From contig CAIUQE010000032.1 of the NCBI GenBank assembly GCA_903901225.1, forward strand, positions 1 to 33,704: a stretch of 33,704 nucleotides of DNA, read 5' to 3'. The notes under the pieces are model-generated. The model had not been told where the DNA came from. It searched no databases and was given only the letters and a program-made list of their open reading frames with translations. Numbering within the stretch: the first letter of the stretch is position 1; each line of letters opens with the position of its first letter. The stretch is from Candidatus Omnitrophota bacterium. GTDB taxonomy: Bacteria; Omnitrophota; Gorgyraeia; Zapsychrales; Fredricksoniimonadaceae. Of the stretch, positions 7,161 through 14,933 are shown one piece after another. The position numbers and the translations under genes were made by a program.

Positions 7161-8858
7161 TTAAAGAATAGCGCCGGATGGCGCGTCTTCCTGATCAAGT
7201 TGATTAGTCCTGGCCATGGAGCGGCCCGCGCTGCGAAGGGTCTCGGGACAGTCCATCCGCGCGGTATGAACTTCGATGAAAACCAGGCCGTCCGCCGTGG
7301 CCGCCTTGTCCAGCGCTTCTTCCAACTCCCCTTCCGAATGAACATCAAGGCCCGGACTTCCTCCGAACACCTCCACGAGCTTGTGATAGTGCCAGGGCTG
7401 AATATCGTTGTAAAGGCGATCGACGATCACGCGCTCGATCGTATACCCGTCATTATTGATAAGAAAAATGATGGGCTTGAGGCCATAGCGGATCATCGTC
7501 GAGAGGTCCTGGCACGTTACCTGAAAAGAGCCATCCCCCACAAACAGGATGACGCGCCGGTCCCGCGCGGCCATGGCGGCGCCCAGAGTTGCCCCGACCG
7601 TATACCCGATCGACCCATAAAAAGTCTGCCCAATGAAGGTCGTGCCCGCCGGCATGAGCATTTCCACGGCGCTAAAGAGAGATACGCCTGTTTCAGCAAT
7701 GACGATCGAATTATCCTTTATAAAATGGCTCATACGATCAAAGAAACGCCCGATGGTAAGAGGCTGCTGCGTCTTTGGCTGATACGGTGCCGTATGCCGG
7801 TGCACACAGCCATCGGCCGCGCATTGGATCTTAAAGGCGGCAGGGTCCCGCCGGGAAAGCTTTTCCGTAAGCCCGATGATAAAATCATGAAGATACACGT
7901 TCTCATAGTAATGATGCTGGATCTTCACGGAACGGAGATTGGCGCTGATCGTCTTTATGTCATCAAGGCGCGTGGTAAACCCGCCTGTGTTAAAATCGGT
8001 CATCAGCCCCCCCAGCTGCAGGATACAGTCAGACGAACCCACACGGTCCCGCACATAGCCGCGGCTGCGGTCCCCCGCAAAAAGGCCGATGAATTGCGGA
8101 TGATGTTCTGAAAGAACGGTCTTGCCCAGCATCATGGCAACGAACGGGAATCCTGTCGTGTCGATCAGAGAAGCAAATTCCTTTTGAAGTTTAAACCGTA
8201 TCAGTTCCACATCGCCGATCACGATCGGGTTGCGCGCCTTATCCAGCATTTCCAGCGCTTCCGTGAGTGCTTCCTTGAGCGCGCCTTGATCGCTGGGGGC
8301 GGGCCTGGGAAAAAGGAATGGGGCAGGCCATTTGCATGTCATCATCACCACATCGGACGGGAAACTGATATAAACCGGTTGCTGACGGGAAAGGCACGCC
8401 GTCAACACCCGGTCGATCTCGGCCGGAGCCGTGTCAGCGGAAACAAGCTGGGTTGAGGCAACCGTCACTTTCTCATACATCTTTAAAGGGATCTGATAAT
8501 CACCCAGGGTGTGATGCAGCAGCGGCCGCGTGCGAAAATTGATCGTCGCGGGCGACCCGGTGATCACCACCACCGGAACTCTTTCGGCGAAAGCTCCTGC
8601 CACGCCGTTGATAGCGCTCAGTTCTCCGACGCCATAGGTCGAGGCGAACGCCCCTATACCCCGGATCCGCGCGTAGCCGTCGGCCGCGTAGGCCGCGTTG
8701 AGCTCATTGCAGGTGCCGACATACTTCAGGTCGCTCTTCAATACCTGATTCAGAAAACCAAGGACAAAATCCCCCGGCACGCCAAAAAGATGATCGACCC
8801 CGATCTCTTTCAACCGCATGAGAAGGTATTGCGCAACCGTGACTTCTGAACTCATCAT
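7161..8858 (-). CDS. Thiamine-diphosphate 2-keto acid decarboxylase (pyruvate/indolepyruvate decarboxylase family)
   Basis: A 565-residue ThDP enzyme of the Pdc/IpdC family, the usual length. The catalytic Glu52 lies in CNELNAAYAADGYAR. The His-His pair characteristic of 2-keto acid decarboxylases is at 115-116 (LLHHTLGD), which separates it from acetolactate synthase. The cofactor motif runs from GDGSFQ (441) to NNDGY (469). Likely products are acetaldehyde or an aromatic/branched aldehyde plus CO2. With the alcohol dehydrogenase next to it, this forms a two-step route to an alcohol that regenerates NAD. It is the first gene after dyad promoter P2. No good Shine-Dalgarno is visible before the ATG pair at 8858/8855, which is odd for this window. 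Confidence 0.93.
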   Translation of the reverse strand: MMSSEVTVAQYLLMRLKEIGVDHLFGVPGDFVLGFLNQVLKSDLKYVGTCNELNAAYAADGYARIRGIGAFASTYGVGELSAINGVAGAFAERVPVVVITGSPATINFRTRPLLHHTLGDYQIPLKMYEKVTVASTQLVSADTAPAEIDRVLTACLSRQQPVYISFPSDVVMMTCKWPAPFLFPRPAPSDQGALKEALTEALEMLDKARNPIVIGDVELIRFKLQKEFASLIDTTGFPFVAMMLGKTVLSEHHPQFIGLFAGDRSRGYVRDRVGSSDCILQLGGLMTDFNTGGFTTRLDDIKTISANLRSVKIQHHYYENVYLHDFIIGLTEKLSRRDPAAFKIQCAADGCVHRHTAPYQPKTQQPLTIGRFFDRMSHFIKDNSIVIAETGVSLFSAVEMLMPAGTTFIGQTFYGSIGYTVGATLGAAMAARDRRVILFVGDGSFQVTCQDLSTMIRYGLKPIIFLINNDGYTIERVIVDRLYNDIQPWHYHKLVEVFGGSPGLDVHSEGELEEALDKAATADGLVFIEVHTARMDCPETLRSAGRSMARTNQLDQEDAPSGAIL

Positions 8859-8905
8859 ATTGGAAGGCCATTGGGTGACTGTCGAGAAACGTTCCCTATG
8901 CGGCT

Positions 8906-8952
8906 ATTTTAAGGAAGGAGGGAAATGCATCAATTGTACCGCGGTATAACCG
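8906..8952 (-). promoter_or_regulatory. Dyad-controlled promoter P2 (copy 2)
   Basis: Dyad arms CAATTGTACC (8931-8940) and GGTATAACCG (8943-8952) surround GC. The -35 TTGATG (8933-8928) overlaps the arm, and -10 TAAAAT (8911-8906) follows after 16 bases. The dyad centre is about 42 bases upstream of the inferred start. It drives the decarboxylase, dehydrogenase and two small membrane genes. Confidence 0.75.
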
Positions 8953-8956
8953 GTGG

Positions 8957-8987
8957 ACGGGGCAAGCTTACCCTTGTTTTCTGCCCC
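8957..8987 (-). other. Hairpin after arsP, possible weak terminator
   Basis: Arms CGGGGCA and TGCCCCG form a strong stem directly after the ArsP stop codon, but no T-run follows on either strand. It may stabilise the 3' end of the arsenic operon or terminate weakly just before promoter P2. Confidence 0.35.
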
Positions 8988-8993
8988 GCGTAA

Positions 8994-9956
8994 CTATCGG
9001 ACAAGGACCACTTGAAGTATGTTGAACAAATAACCCGTTATGATGATGGCTATTGTTGTGATCGTAAAAAATATCGCGATGAGCGGCAGCGTCATTGCCC
9101 GCCTGAGCATAATGGCCTCGGGCAGGCTTAGCGCCGAAACTGCCATCATGAATGACAACGCCGTTCCCAAAGGGATACCTTTCTCAAAGAGAACAACAGC
9201 GATAGGAACGATCGCGGCGCAGCTCCCGTACATCGGCACCCCGATCAACGTGGCAACCGGGACTGAAAAAATGCCTGTCTTGCTCAACACCCCCTGGATC
9301 ATCGTTTCCGGGACATAATTGTGGATGGCGGCGCCGAAACCAACACCGACCAGGACCCACACCCACAGTTTTTGGACGATACTCACCGCCTCATTCCAAC
9401 CGTATCTGAAACGATCCTGAAAAGTGTAGTTTTTATCTTTATGCTCATCCGCTTGCGGGCCGGAATATATATCCGCGATCAGGTGTTTCTCCAGTTTCAT
9501 CTTCCCAAGAACAAGCCCGGCGAAGATCCCTATCGCCAGCCCGCTGAGCACATACATGAGCGCGATCTTCCAGCCAAAAGTCCCCAACATCAGGACCACG
9601 AGGTATTCATTGATAACGGGTGACGTGATCAGGAAAGAAAATGTCACGCCCAGAGGAATACCCGCCTTAAGGAAACTCAGGAAGATCGGAATGGACGAAC
9701 ATGAACAAAAAGGCGTGATCGCCCCAAAAAGCGCCGCCATGAAATTCCCCATGACGCCCCGCGCCATCAGCCATTTCTTAAGCCGCTCCTGCGGCAGCCA
9801 GGTCCTTAACACCCCGATGACAAAGATCATCGCGAACAGCAGGAGCAGGATCTTGATCGCGTCATAAACGAAAAAATTCAGCGCCTGAGGGAATTGCGCC
9901 TTAGGATCAAGTTTCAGTAAACCGTAAACGAACCAATCCACGAATTGGGAAAGCAT
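8994..9956 (-). CDS. arsP: ArsP-type permease (DUF318 family)
   Basis: About 320 residues with eight or more transmembrane helices. The family signature [15 protein letters not shown], with paired cysteines, is in the first half, and its counterpart [15 protein letters not shown] with a third Cys is in the second. A charged cytoplasmic linker (about 170-200) splits two similar halves. ArsP homologues export trivalent organoarsenicals; other DUF318 members have unknown substrates. Position directly after acr3 and arsC supports arsenic resistance. The ATG at 9956 is preferred over an upstream in-frame start because CAGGGG lies just before it and it begins two bases after the arsC stop. It is the last gene of the operon. 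Confidence 0.88.
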   Translation of the reverse strand: MLSQFVDWFVYGLLKLDPKAQFPQALNFFVYDAIKILLLLFAMIFVIGVLRTWLPQERLKKWLMARGVMGNFMAALFGAITPFCSCSSIPIFLSFLKAGIPLGVTFSFLITSPVINEYLVVLMLGTFGWKIALMYVLSGLAIGIFAGLVLGKMKLEKHLIADIYSGPQADEHKDKNYTFQDRFRYGWNEAVSIVQKLWVWVLVGVGFGAAIHNYVPETMIQGVLSKTGIFSVPVATLIGVPMYGSCAAIVPIAVVLFEKGIPLGTALSFMMAVSALSLPEAIMLRRAMTLPLIAIFFTITTIAIIITGYLFNILQVVLVR

Positions 9957-9958
9957 GA

Positions 9959-10396
9959 CTACCCCTGATCTTTCTGACAATTTAAGAACTCTTTGATCTT
10001 CGCCTCGATCTGAGCGCGCACCACCCTGGTTTGCAGCAACTTTTCATCCCATGTTCCCTGAAACTTTGACGGGTCCGTAAAACCCCAATGAAGCCGCCGG
10101 GCAATCCCGGGGAATACCGGACAACGCTCCGCGCTGGTTTCGTCGCATACCGTGATCACATAGTTGTAAAGCCTGCCCTGCTTCAAAAGATCCATGACCG
10201 CCTGGGTCTTCTTGCCGGAAATATCGATCCCGATCTCCTTGAGGACTTCGACCACAACAGGATTGAGCTGCCCCGGCTCGATCCCGGCGCTTTCAACCTC
10301 GAACCTGTCGCCCGCCAGTTTCCGGAGAAGCTCCTCGGCCATCTGGCTCCTGGCTGAATTATGGATACAAACGAACAAGACTTTTTGCTTCGACAT
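9959..10396 (-). CDS. arsC: Arsenate reductase, low-molecular-weight phosphatase type
   Basis: 145 residues, cytoplasmic. The phosphatase loop CIHNSAR (CX5R) near the N-terminus binds arsenate. [18 protein letters not shown] supplies the two further cysteines used in the relay that passes the disulfide to thioredoxin. The [15 protein letters not shown] segment carries the general-acid Asp-Pro. This is the thioredoxin-coupled class (Staphylococcus pI258 type). AGGAAGG six bases before the ATG at 10396 favours that start over a GTG two codons upstream. It lies 15 bases after acr3 and two bases before arsP, so it is in one operon. It yields arsenite for Acr3 to expel. Confidence 0.94.
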   Translation of the reverse strand: MSKQKVLFVCIHNSARSQMAEELLRKLAGDRFEVESAGIEPGQLNPVVVEVLKEIGIDISGKKTQAVMDLLKQGRLYNYVITVCDETSAERCPVFPGIARRLHWGFTDPSKFQGTWDEKLLQTRVVRAQIEAKIKEFLNCQKDQG

Positions 10397-10411
10397 AGAC
10401 ACCCTTCCTTG

Positions 10412-11455
10412 TTAGCAACACTGTTTGACAAACCAGACATTCTTCTCAAGCCTCCGGGCCACATTGACCAGGGCGATCATGACCGGGACCTCGATCAGAG
10501 GACCGATGACCGCGGCAAAGGCCACGCCCGAATTGATCCCGAAGACAGCGATCGCGACCGCTATGGCCAGTTCAAAATTGTTGCTCGCCGCCGTGAACGA
10601 CAGCGTGACCGTCTTGCCATGGTCAGCGCCCGCCTTGCGGCTCATGAAGAACGACACGAAGAACATCACGATGAAATACACCAGAAGAGGGATCGCGATC
10701 CGCGCGACATCCAGCGGTATCTTCACGATGTATTCGCCCTTGAGCGAGAACATCACGAATATCGTGAAGAGCAGGGCGACCAACGTGATCGGGCTGACGC
10801 GCGGAATGAAGACCTTCTCATACCACTCCTTGCCCTTCAACCGGAGCAGGGCGCATCTCGAGATCATCCCCGCCAGGAACGGTATACCGAGATAAATGAA
10901 CACGCTTTTGGCGATCTGCAGGATCGTAATATTGACCACAGCCCCTTTAAGGCCGAACCACGCGGGCAGGATCGTGATGAACACCCAGGCGTACACGGAA
11001 AAGAACAGGACCTGAAAGACAGCGTTGAACGCCACGAGACCCGCGCAATATTCCGTGTCGCCGTCGGCAAGGTCGTTCCAGACAATGACCATCGCGATGC
11101 ACCGGGCCAGCCCGATCAGGATCAGTCCGACCATGTACTCCGGATACCCGCGCAGGAAGACGATCGCCAGGACGAACATCAATATCGGCCCGATGATCCA
11201 GTTCTGAACAAGCGACAGAAGGAGTATCTTATAATCTTTGAATACATCGTGAAGCTCTTCGTATTTAACCTTCGCCAGCGGCGGATACATCATCAGGATC
11301 AGCCCGACCGCGATCGGGACATTCGTTGTCCCCGCATTGAACTGGTTCCAGAACCCGACAGTCCCCGGAACAAAAAACCCGACGCCGACACCAAGCGCCA
11401 TCGCCAGAAAGATCCACAATGTCAAATACCGGTCAAGGAACGCCAATTTCTTCAT
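10412..11455 (-). CDS. acr3: Arsenite efflux transporter Acr3
   Basis: 347 residues with about ten transmembrane helices (BASS superfamily). Family hallmarks are the [15 protein letters not shown] helix with the conserved essential Cys, followed by [19 protein letters not shown], and the [20 protein letters not shown] segment that forms the discontinuous helix. The protein ends with a Cys-Cys pair. It exports arsenite driven by the proton gradient. Its ATG overlaps the stop of the upstream UPF0251 gene (ATGA at 11455-11452), so translation is coupled to the regulator. A longer in-frame start lies inside that upstream gene and is not needed. Confidence 0.94.
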   Translation of the reverse strand: MKKLAFLDRYLTLWIFLAMALGVGVGFFVPGTVGFWNQFNAGTTNVPIAVGLILMMYPPLAKVKYEELHDVFKDYKILLLSLVQNWIIGPILMFVLAIVFLRGYPEYMVGLILIGLARCIAMVIVWNDLADGDTEYCAGLVAFNAVFQVLFFSVYAWVFITILPAWFGLKGAVVNITILQIAKSVFIYLGIPFLAGMISRCALLRLKGKEWYEKVFIPRVSPITLVALLFTIFVMFSLKGEYIVKIPLDVARIAIPLLVYFIVMFFVSFFMSRKAGADHGKTVTLSFTAASNNFELAIAVAIAVFGINSGVAFAAVIGPLIEVPVMIALVNVARRLEKNVWFVKQCC

Positions 11456-11757
11456 TTTGTCCGTCCTGTCTTGATGCGGCAACATCCGCCTTCTATCCTG
11501 ATCGCCTTGATGTTGACCAGGCCGTCCGCGACCTTCTTGTGCGCCAATGAGAGTATCCGCGTAAATGTCGGCCGGGAAACCTTCATGAGCTTCGCCGCCC
11601 GTGCGTGGGTCATTTCTTCAAGGTCGGCCAAACGGATCGCCTCAAATTCGTCGATCGTCACCTCAACGCCTTCCAGGACGCCCGGCTTTTTGCACAGAGG
11701 ATGAAAACATCTCTCCCCCGGCAGGCACTTCACCCATCTGGTCTTTTTGGGCCTCAT
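11452..11757 (-). CDS. UPF0251 (DUF134) DNA-binding protein, likely arsenic operon regulator
   Basis: 101 residues. The DUF134 core with a helix-turn-helix is seen at about 47-80 ([22 protein letters not shown]). Flanking it are five cysteines: Cys11, 17 and 22 in the N-terminal arm and Cys92-93 at the end. Such clustered cysteines could bind As(III). No ArsR is present, and this gene is first in the acr3-arsC-arsP operon, with an ATGA overlap to acr3. I infer that it senses arsenite and represses its own operon by binding the dyad over the -10 at 11771-11790. Family membership is secure; the arsenic-sensing role is inference. AAAGGAG precedes the ATG. Confidence 0.85.
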   Translation of the reverse strand: MRPKKTRWVKCLPGERCFHPLCKKPGVLEGVEVTIDEFEAIRLADLEEMTHARAAKLMKVSRPTFTRILSLAHKKVADGLVNIKAIRIEGGCCRIKTGRTK

Positions 11758-11770
11758 CGCGGCTCCTTTG

Positions 11771-11814
11771 TTATGAACTATGGTTCATAATATCATACGG
11801 CCCGTTCCTGTCAA
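11771..11814 (-). promoter_or_regulatory. Promoter and operator of the arsenic operon
   Basis: A consensus-grade promoter reads TTGACA (11814-11809), a 16-base spacer and TATTAT (11792-11787). A perfect 8-bp inverted repeat, TTATGAAC and GTTCATAA with a 4-base centre (11771-11790), covers the -10 and start site, the classical position for a repressor. The transposase element at 11821 begins six bases upstream of the -35. Confidence 0.8.
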
Positions 11815-11820
11815 GAAAAG

Positions 11821-11884
11821 GTAAATCTTTAGCAAATCGAGAGGATGATTATTGTGGGCGTAGGGGCGGACCTTGTGTCCGCCC
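11821..11884 (+). repeat. Left 64-bp inverted repeat of the RAYT element
   Basis: 63 of 64 bases match the reverse complement of 12571-12634. The inner part folds into a REP-type hairpin (GGGCGGAC/GTCCGCCC). The transposase stop codon lies inside it. Confidence 0.9.
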
Positions 11885-12415
11885 GGTGGGGCGACGACGA
11901 TTTCGACCCGGATTCTCCTCATCAAGAGACCATGACAAAGGATTGTTTTGAATATATTCCTGGACCCGGAACAAGTCGTTACCATTGCGGATCACATGAT
12001 CATAGAATGACCTTTGCCACAGAGTGCCGTCAAACTTTCCCCATCCAAGCTGCTTCACGCCGCGAATGTATTCATTCGTACTTACAGACTTGAACGCTTG
12101 TATCACGCGGGATAATGTGATGCCTTTTTCAAGATCAATTATTCCATGGATATGATTCGGCATAACTACAAATGAATCAAGGCCAACTTGTTTGAAGCGC
12201 TGTGGCAGGAGCAGCCATTCAGTTCCGATCATTTCACCAACGTCGTTCAACTGCATCTCATCGTCAACGATCTCTCCGAATCGACACACCTTGTCTTGAA
12301 GACATATCGTTACAAAATAAAATCCTGTGTTGGCATAATCATATTCCGCAAGACGTGGGCTTTTGCGAAAAGGATACTTGGTGTTTTTATGCCGGGATTG
12401 CGATGCATTTACCAT
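11849..12415 (-). CDS. REP-associated tyrosine transposase (IS200/IS605-like Y1)
   Basis: About 188 residues from the ATG at 12415; the frame extends upstream to 12610 but that part is REP sequence. The HUH metal site is MPNHIHGII. The C-terminal FYDHVIRNGNDLFRVQEYIQNNPLSW block carries the catalytic tyrosine and the conserved EYI-NNP motif of the RAYT (TnpA_REP) family. These enzymes cut and join single-stranded REP hairpins. The last 20 or so codons run into the left inverted repeat. No strong Shine-Dalgarno is seen, so the exact start is uncertain. Confidence 0.87.
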   Translation of the reverse strand: MVNASQSRHKNTKYPFRKSPRLAEYDYANTGFYFVTICLQDKVCRFGEIVDDEMQLNDVGEMIGTEWLLLPQRFKQVGLDSFVVMPNHIHGIIDLEKGITLSRVIQAFKSVSTNEYIRGVKQLGWGKFDGTLWQRSFYDHVIRNGNDLFRVQEYIQNNPLSWSLDEENPGRNRRRPTGRTQGPPLRPQ

Positions 12416-12570
12416 GTCAGTAATGATAATTCCAATGTCAAACCGAAACAAGGGCGTTTTGGCAACCGCTCTGATCGCGGCGCTAAAGCGCACGGATTGA
12501 TGATGTCGCATATTCAAACAATGAGACTGCTCACGCCTCGCGCCAATCCTATTGCCAAACAAAAAATACT

Positions 12571-12634
12571 GGGCGGACACAAGGTCCGCCCCTACGCCCA
12601 CAATAAACATCCTCTCGATTTGCTAAAGATTTAC
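12571..12634 (-). repeat. Right 64-bp inverted repeat of the RAYT element
   Basis: Reverse complement of the left end with one mismatch. It contains the same REP-like palindrome at 12571-12591. Confidence 0.9.
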
Positions 12635-12884
12635 GAAAAGTCCTTTGTCCCGCGCTTGCCGCGCGTCATCTTCCTGGACTAATATAACTGTTCGTGCTCA
12701 TTGCCAGAATTCAAAATATGAGTTCAGGACCCGTAAAAGAACTTAAAGAAAAGTGGTTGAACTTACCAACGCGTAATATAATCGCAAATGGTTTGATTCA
12801 ACGCTTCTGAACTTGAGTCCTTTTAAATTTTATAAAATCCGCTTCAGCGGTACTAACTAATTGTTCATTGAACAGAGGGGGCGT
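12635..12884 (+). other. Intergenic region with a possible 30-codon frame
   Basis: A short open frame at 12718-12810 would encode 30 residues beginning MSSGPVKELKEKWL, but no ribosome binding site precedes it and I cannot call it a gene. An AT-rich tract with TAAAAT-like sequences (about 12824-12836) and a small CCGCT/AGCGG hairpin (12839-12850) precede the two-CW gene and probably hold its promoter. Confidence 0.25.
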
Positions 12885-13184
12885 ATGGCAAAATTAAATT
12901 GTTGGGAATTTAAGCAATGCGGCCGTGAACCTGGCGGGCAACATGAGTCGGACTTGGGGCCTTGTCCCGCGGCGAAGCCAAATTCCCAAGCACATGGTAG
13001 CAACAGTGGGAAAAATGGTGGCCGTATCTGCTGGAAAATATCCGGGACATTCTGCGGCGGCAAGCCTCAGGGGACATTTGCTGAAAAACAGCTTAGTTGC
13101 ATGACATGTAAATTCTTTCAACTTGTAGAATCTGAAGAAGGCGCTGATTTTCGTTTGGAGGGATTCACAGGATCAAATATATAA
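12885..13184 (+). CDS. Two-CW domain protein
   Basis: 99 residues of the small Cys/Trp-rich family with two similar CW units. The first is NCWEFKQCGREPGG, followed by LGPCPA; the second is GGRICWKISGTFCGG, followed by QGTFA and a closing SCMTCKFF with EEG. Cysteine spacing suggests one or two metal or iron-sulfur sites; the function is unknown. AGAGGGGG just before the ATG sets the start at 12885. It is one of two plus-strand genes and convergent with the VOC gene. It lies next to the transposon and a gene remnant, so this is a patchwork stretch. Confidence 0.85.
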   Translation: MAKLNCWEFKQCGREPGGQHESDLGPCPAAKPNSQAHGSNSGKNGGRICWKISGTFCGGKPQGTFAEKQLSCMTCKFFQLVESEEGADFRLEGFTGSNI

Positions 13185-13207
13185 CCTTATAAACCGCCCA
13201 TTTATCA

Positions 13208-13242
13208 AAGGGGAAGCTCACTACCAGAAAAACTTCCCCCAG
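13208..13242. terminator. Hairpin between convergent genes, probable terminator
   Basis: Arms GGGGAAG and CTTCCCC flank a 16-base loop. On the minus strand a short TTT follows; on plus there is no T-run. It lies between the two-CW gene and the VOC gene remnant and may serve both weakly. Confidence 0.4.
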
Positions 13243-13284
13243 CAGCTCATCACTATGCTTCGTTCCCCTGCTGAACCGCTTTAA

Positions 13285-13367
13285 AATATAGTCCCCCAAG
13301 CAACTGGTCGCAATACGGCAGACATCCGGGCGACGTTTTTCCCTTGATCAAAAACCCGGCACCTGCT
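13285..13367 (-). pseudogene. Remnant of a PNPOx-family gene
   Basis: Directly after the VOC stop codon, the minus strand reads AGAGFLIKGK, matching residues of the intact PNPOx protein at 32519-32890. At DNA level about 28 of 30 bases agree between about 13337-13366 and about 32631-32660. Similarity fades beyond this and no start codon belongs to it, so it is a 3'-part relic, perhaps from a recombination that brought the neighbouring VOC gene. Confidence 0.5.
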
Positions 13368-13766
13368 TTACGCTACGGAAAGAAATACGGGCTGATGTAA
13401 ACCAACCCGATTTCCTTCGCTATCTTCGAAATGAGCGATAAAACCATATTCCCCTATACTCATTTTTTCTTTAAGCGTCTTTCCACCATTAGCATTAACT
13501 CTGCCTAGTACCGGCTGAATATCTTTGACCGTAAAATACACTAACGTGCCGTCATGCGATGGCTTGATCCCATCCACCTTGATCAAAGAGCCTCCGGCGC
13601 CGACGGGATTCTTTGGCTTGGACCACATCGCCATTGGCACCGCCCCCTTCATCTGAACACTCATTGGCATACCGAATGCCGCTTCGTAAAACGCCTTCGC
13701 CCGGTCCATATTAACAACCGGGATCTCAAACCAATTTACGCCTTCATTATTCTCCGTGCGTGACAT
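13368..13766 (-). CDS. VOC-family (glyoxalase/bleomycin-resistance fold) protein
   Basis: 132 residues in two beta-alpha-beta-beta-beta modules: VNWFEIPVVNMDRAKAFYEAAFG opens the first and TLVYFTVKDIQPVLGRV the second, closing with FEDSEGNRVGLHQP. The fold often binds a divalent metal and small electrophiles or antibiotics; the substrate is unknown. The start at 13766 is chosen for GGAGG five bases upstream. It follows the Old Yellow Enzyme gene by 59 bases in one operon. The C-terminal VFLSVA extends past the usual family end and runs into a PNPOx remnant, so the 3' end may be a recombination junction. Confidence 0.88.
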   Translation of the reverse strand: MSRTENNEGVNWFEIPVVNMDRAKAFYEAAFGMPMSVQMKGAVPMAMWSKPKNPVGAGGSLIKVDGIKPSHDGTLVYFTVKDIQPVLGRVNANGGKTLKEKMSIGEYGFIAHFEDSEGNRVGLHQPVFLSVA

Positions 13767-13825
13767 CGCACCCTCCTGTTGCCTGCTGATCAGCCTTACT
13801 GCCTCGCGGTCAGTATGGCAATTTA

Positions 13826-14881
13826 TCAAGATCTAAGGAACGGATAATCCGTATACCCTTTAGGCCCTGATCCATAGAAAGTTTCCGGGACAGGCGCGTT
13901 AAGAGCTGCCTTCGCCGCCAACCGGGCCGGCAAGTCGGGGTTCGCGATAAAAAGTTTTCCAAAAGCCACGGCATCGGCCTGGCCTGATCCAATTTCAGCT
14001 TCGGCTGATCTTTGATCAAAACCTTCATTGGCAATGAGGGCCCCCGCGAATATTTTCTTCAAGGCAGGGCTGAGGCGCTTTGCCCCCAGCGATTCCCGCG
14101 TGCAAATAAAAGCTATGCGCCGCCGGCCTAATTGTTCTGCCACGTGCCCGAACGTTGCCCCTGGATCAGCGTCCTTCATGTCATGGGCATCCCCCCGGGG
14201 CGCTAAATGCATGCCTACCCGTCCAGATGGCCACACTGAAATTACCGCGTCAGTAACCTCGAGCATAAGTCGCGCTCGATTTTCAATTGAGCCGCCGTAA
14301 CAGTCCGTTCTTTTATTGGTCCCATCCTGCAAAAACTGGTCAAGCAAATACCCATTGGCGCCATGGATCTCAACGCCATCGAAACCCGCGGCCTTTGCGT
14401 TTTCCGCGCCCTTGCGATACGCCTCGATGATCGCCGGGATCTCATTGAGATCAAGGGCCCTTGGCGTGACAAAATTTTTTAGAGGGCGTATGTGGCTCAC
14501 ATGACCTGCCGCCGCGATCGCGCTGGGCGCCACCGGAAGCTGCCCATTGAGATAGATCGGATCAGAGATCCTTCCCACATGCCAGAGTTGAAGAAATATC
14601 CGGCCGCCCGCGGCATGGACAGCCTGCGTTACCAATTTCCAACCCTCAACCTGTTCCTGAGACCAGATCCCCGGCGTATCTGGATAGCCCACTCCCATCG
14701 GTGTCACTGCTGTTGCTTCACTTAAAATAAGGCCCGCCGCAGACCTCTGGGAATAATACTCCGCCATCATCGCGTTAGGAACACGCCCCTGAGAGGCCCG
14801 GCAACGCGTCAAAGGTGCCATAATGATGCGATTAGGAAGGCTTAAGTCCCCTATTTTGACGGGATCAAATAAATTGGACAT
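13826..14881 (-). CDS. Old Yellow Enzyme family NADH:flavin oxidoreductase
   Basis: A 351-residue FMN enzyme with a TIM barrel. MAPLTRCRA near residue 21 is the FMN-binding start. HVGRISDP and HGANGYLLDQFLQDGTNKRTDCYGGSIENRARL are the classical OYE/NemA signature, with the His-x-x-Asn pair replaced here by His-Gly-Ala-Asn and the catalytic Tyr in YGGSIENR. The family reduces alkenes conjugated to carbonyls, nitro compounds and other electrophiles with NAD(P)H. AAGGG lies before the ATG. It lies 52 bases after the double-receiver gene and before the VOC gene. This suits an electrophile-detoxification output of the kinase operon, which is inference. Confidence 0.93.
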   Translation of the reverse strand: MSNLFDPVKIGDLSLPNRIIMAPLTRCRASQGRVPNAMMAEYYSQRSAAGLILSEATAVTPMGVGYPDTPGIWSQEQVEGWKLVTQAVHAAGGRIFLQLWHVGRISDPIYLNGQLPVAPSAIAAAGHVSHIRPLKNFVTPRALDLNEIPAIIEAYRKGAENAKAAGFDGVEIHGANGYLLDQFLQDGTNKRTDCYGGSIENRARLMLEVTDAVISVWPSGRVGMHLAPRGDAHDMKDADPGATFGHVAEQLGRRRIAFICTRESLGAKRLSPALKKIFAGALIANEGFDQRSAEAEIGSGQADAVAFGKLFIANPDLPARLAAKAALNAPVPETFYGSGPKGYTDYPFLRS

Positions 14882-14933
14882 TTGTTCATCCCTTGCTTTT
14901 CCTTGTTTTCAAGCTCACCATGTCAGCCATTCT

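Larger units (their letters stand above)
11821..12634. mobile_element. REP-associated tyrosine transposase (RAYT) element with 64-bp terminal inverted repeats
   Basis: The ends 11821-11884 and 12571-12634 are inverted copies of 64 bases differing at one position. Each contains a REP-like palindrome (arms GGGCGGAC and GTCCGCCC) preceded by GTAGGGGCGGAC-type sequence. Between them lies a single HUH transposase gene. The near identity of the ends and an intact gene indicate a recent, possibly mobile copy. It sits between the arsenic operon promoter and the small plus-strand region upstream of the two-CW gene. Confidence 0.88.

Noticed and set aside
6981-8111. 376-codon plus-strand frame opposite the decarboxylase
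   Set aside because: Antisense shadow of the ThDP decarboxylase, with no domain signal.
10361-11704. Long 447-codon plus-strand frame opposite acr3
   Set aside because: It is antisense to the well-recognised acr3 and UPF0251 genes; its Asp/Arg/His-rich composition is the usual shadow of membrane-protein codons.
12718-12810. 30-codon plus-strand frame
   Set aside because: No ribosome binding site or recognisable motif; mentioned only as a possibility in the intergenic entry.
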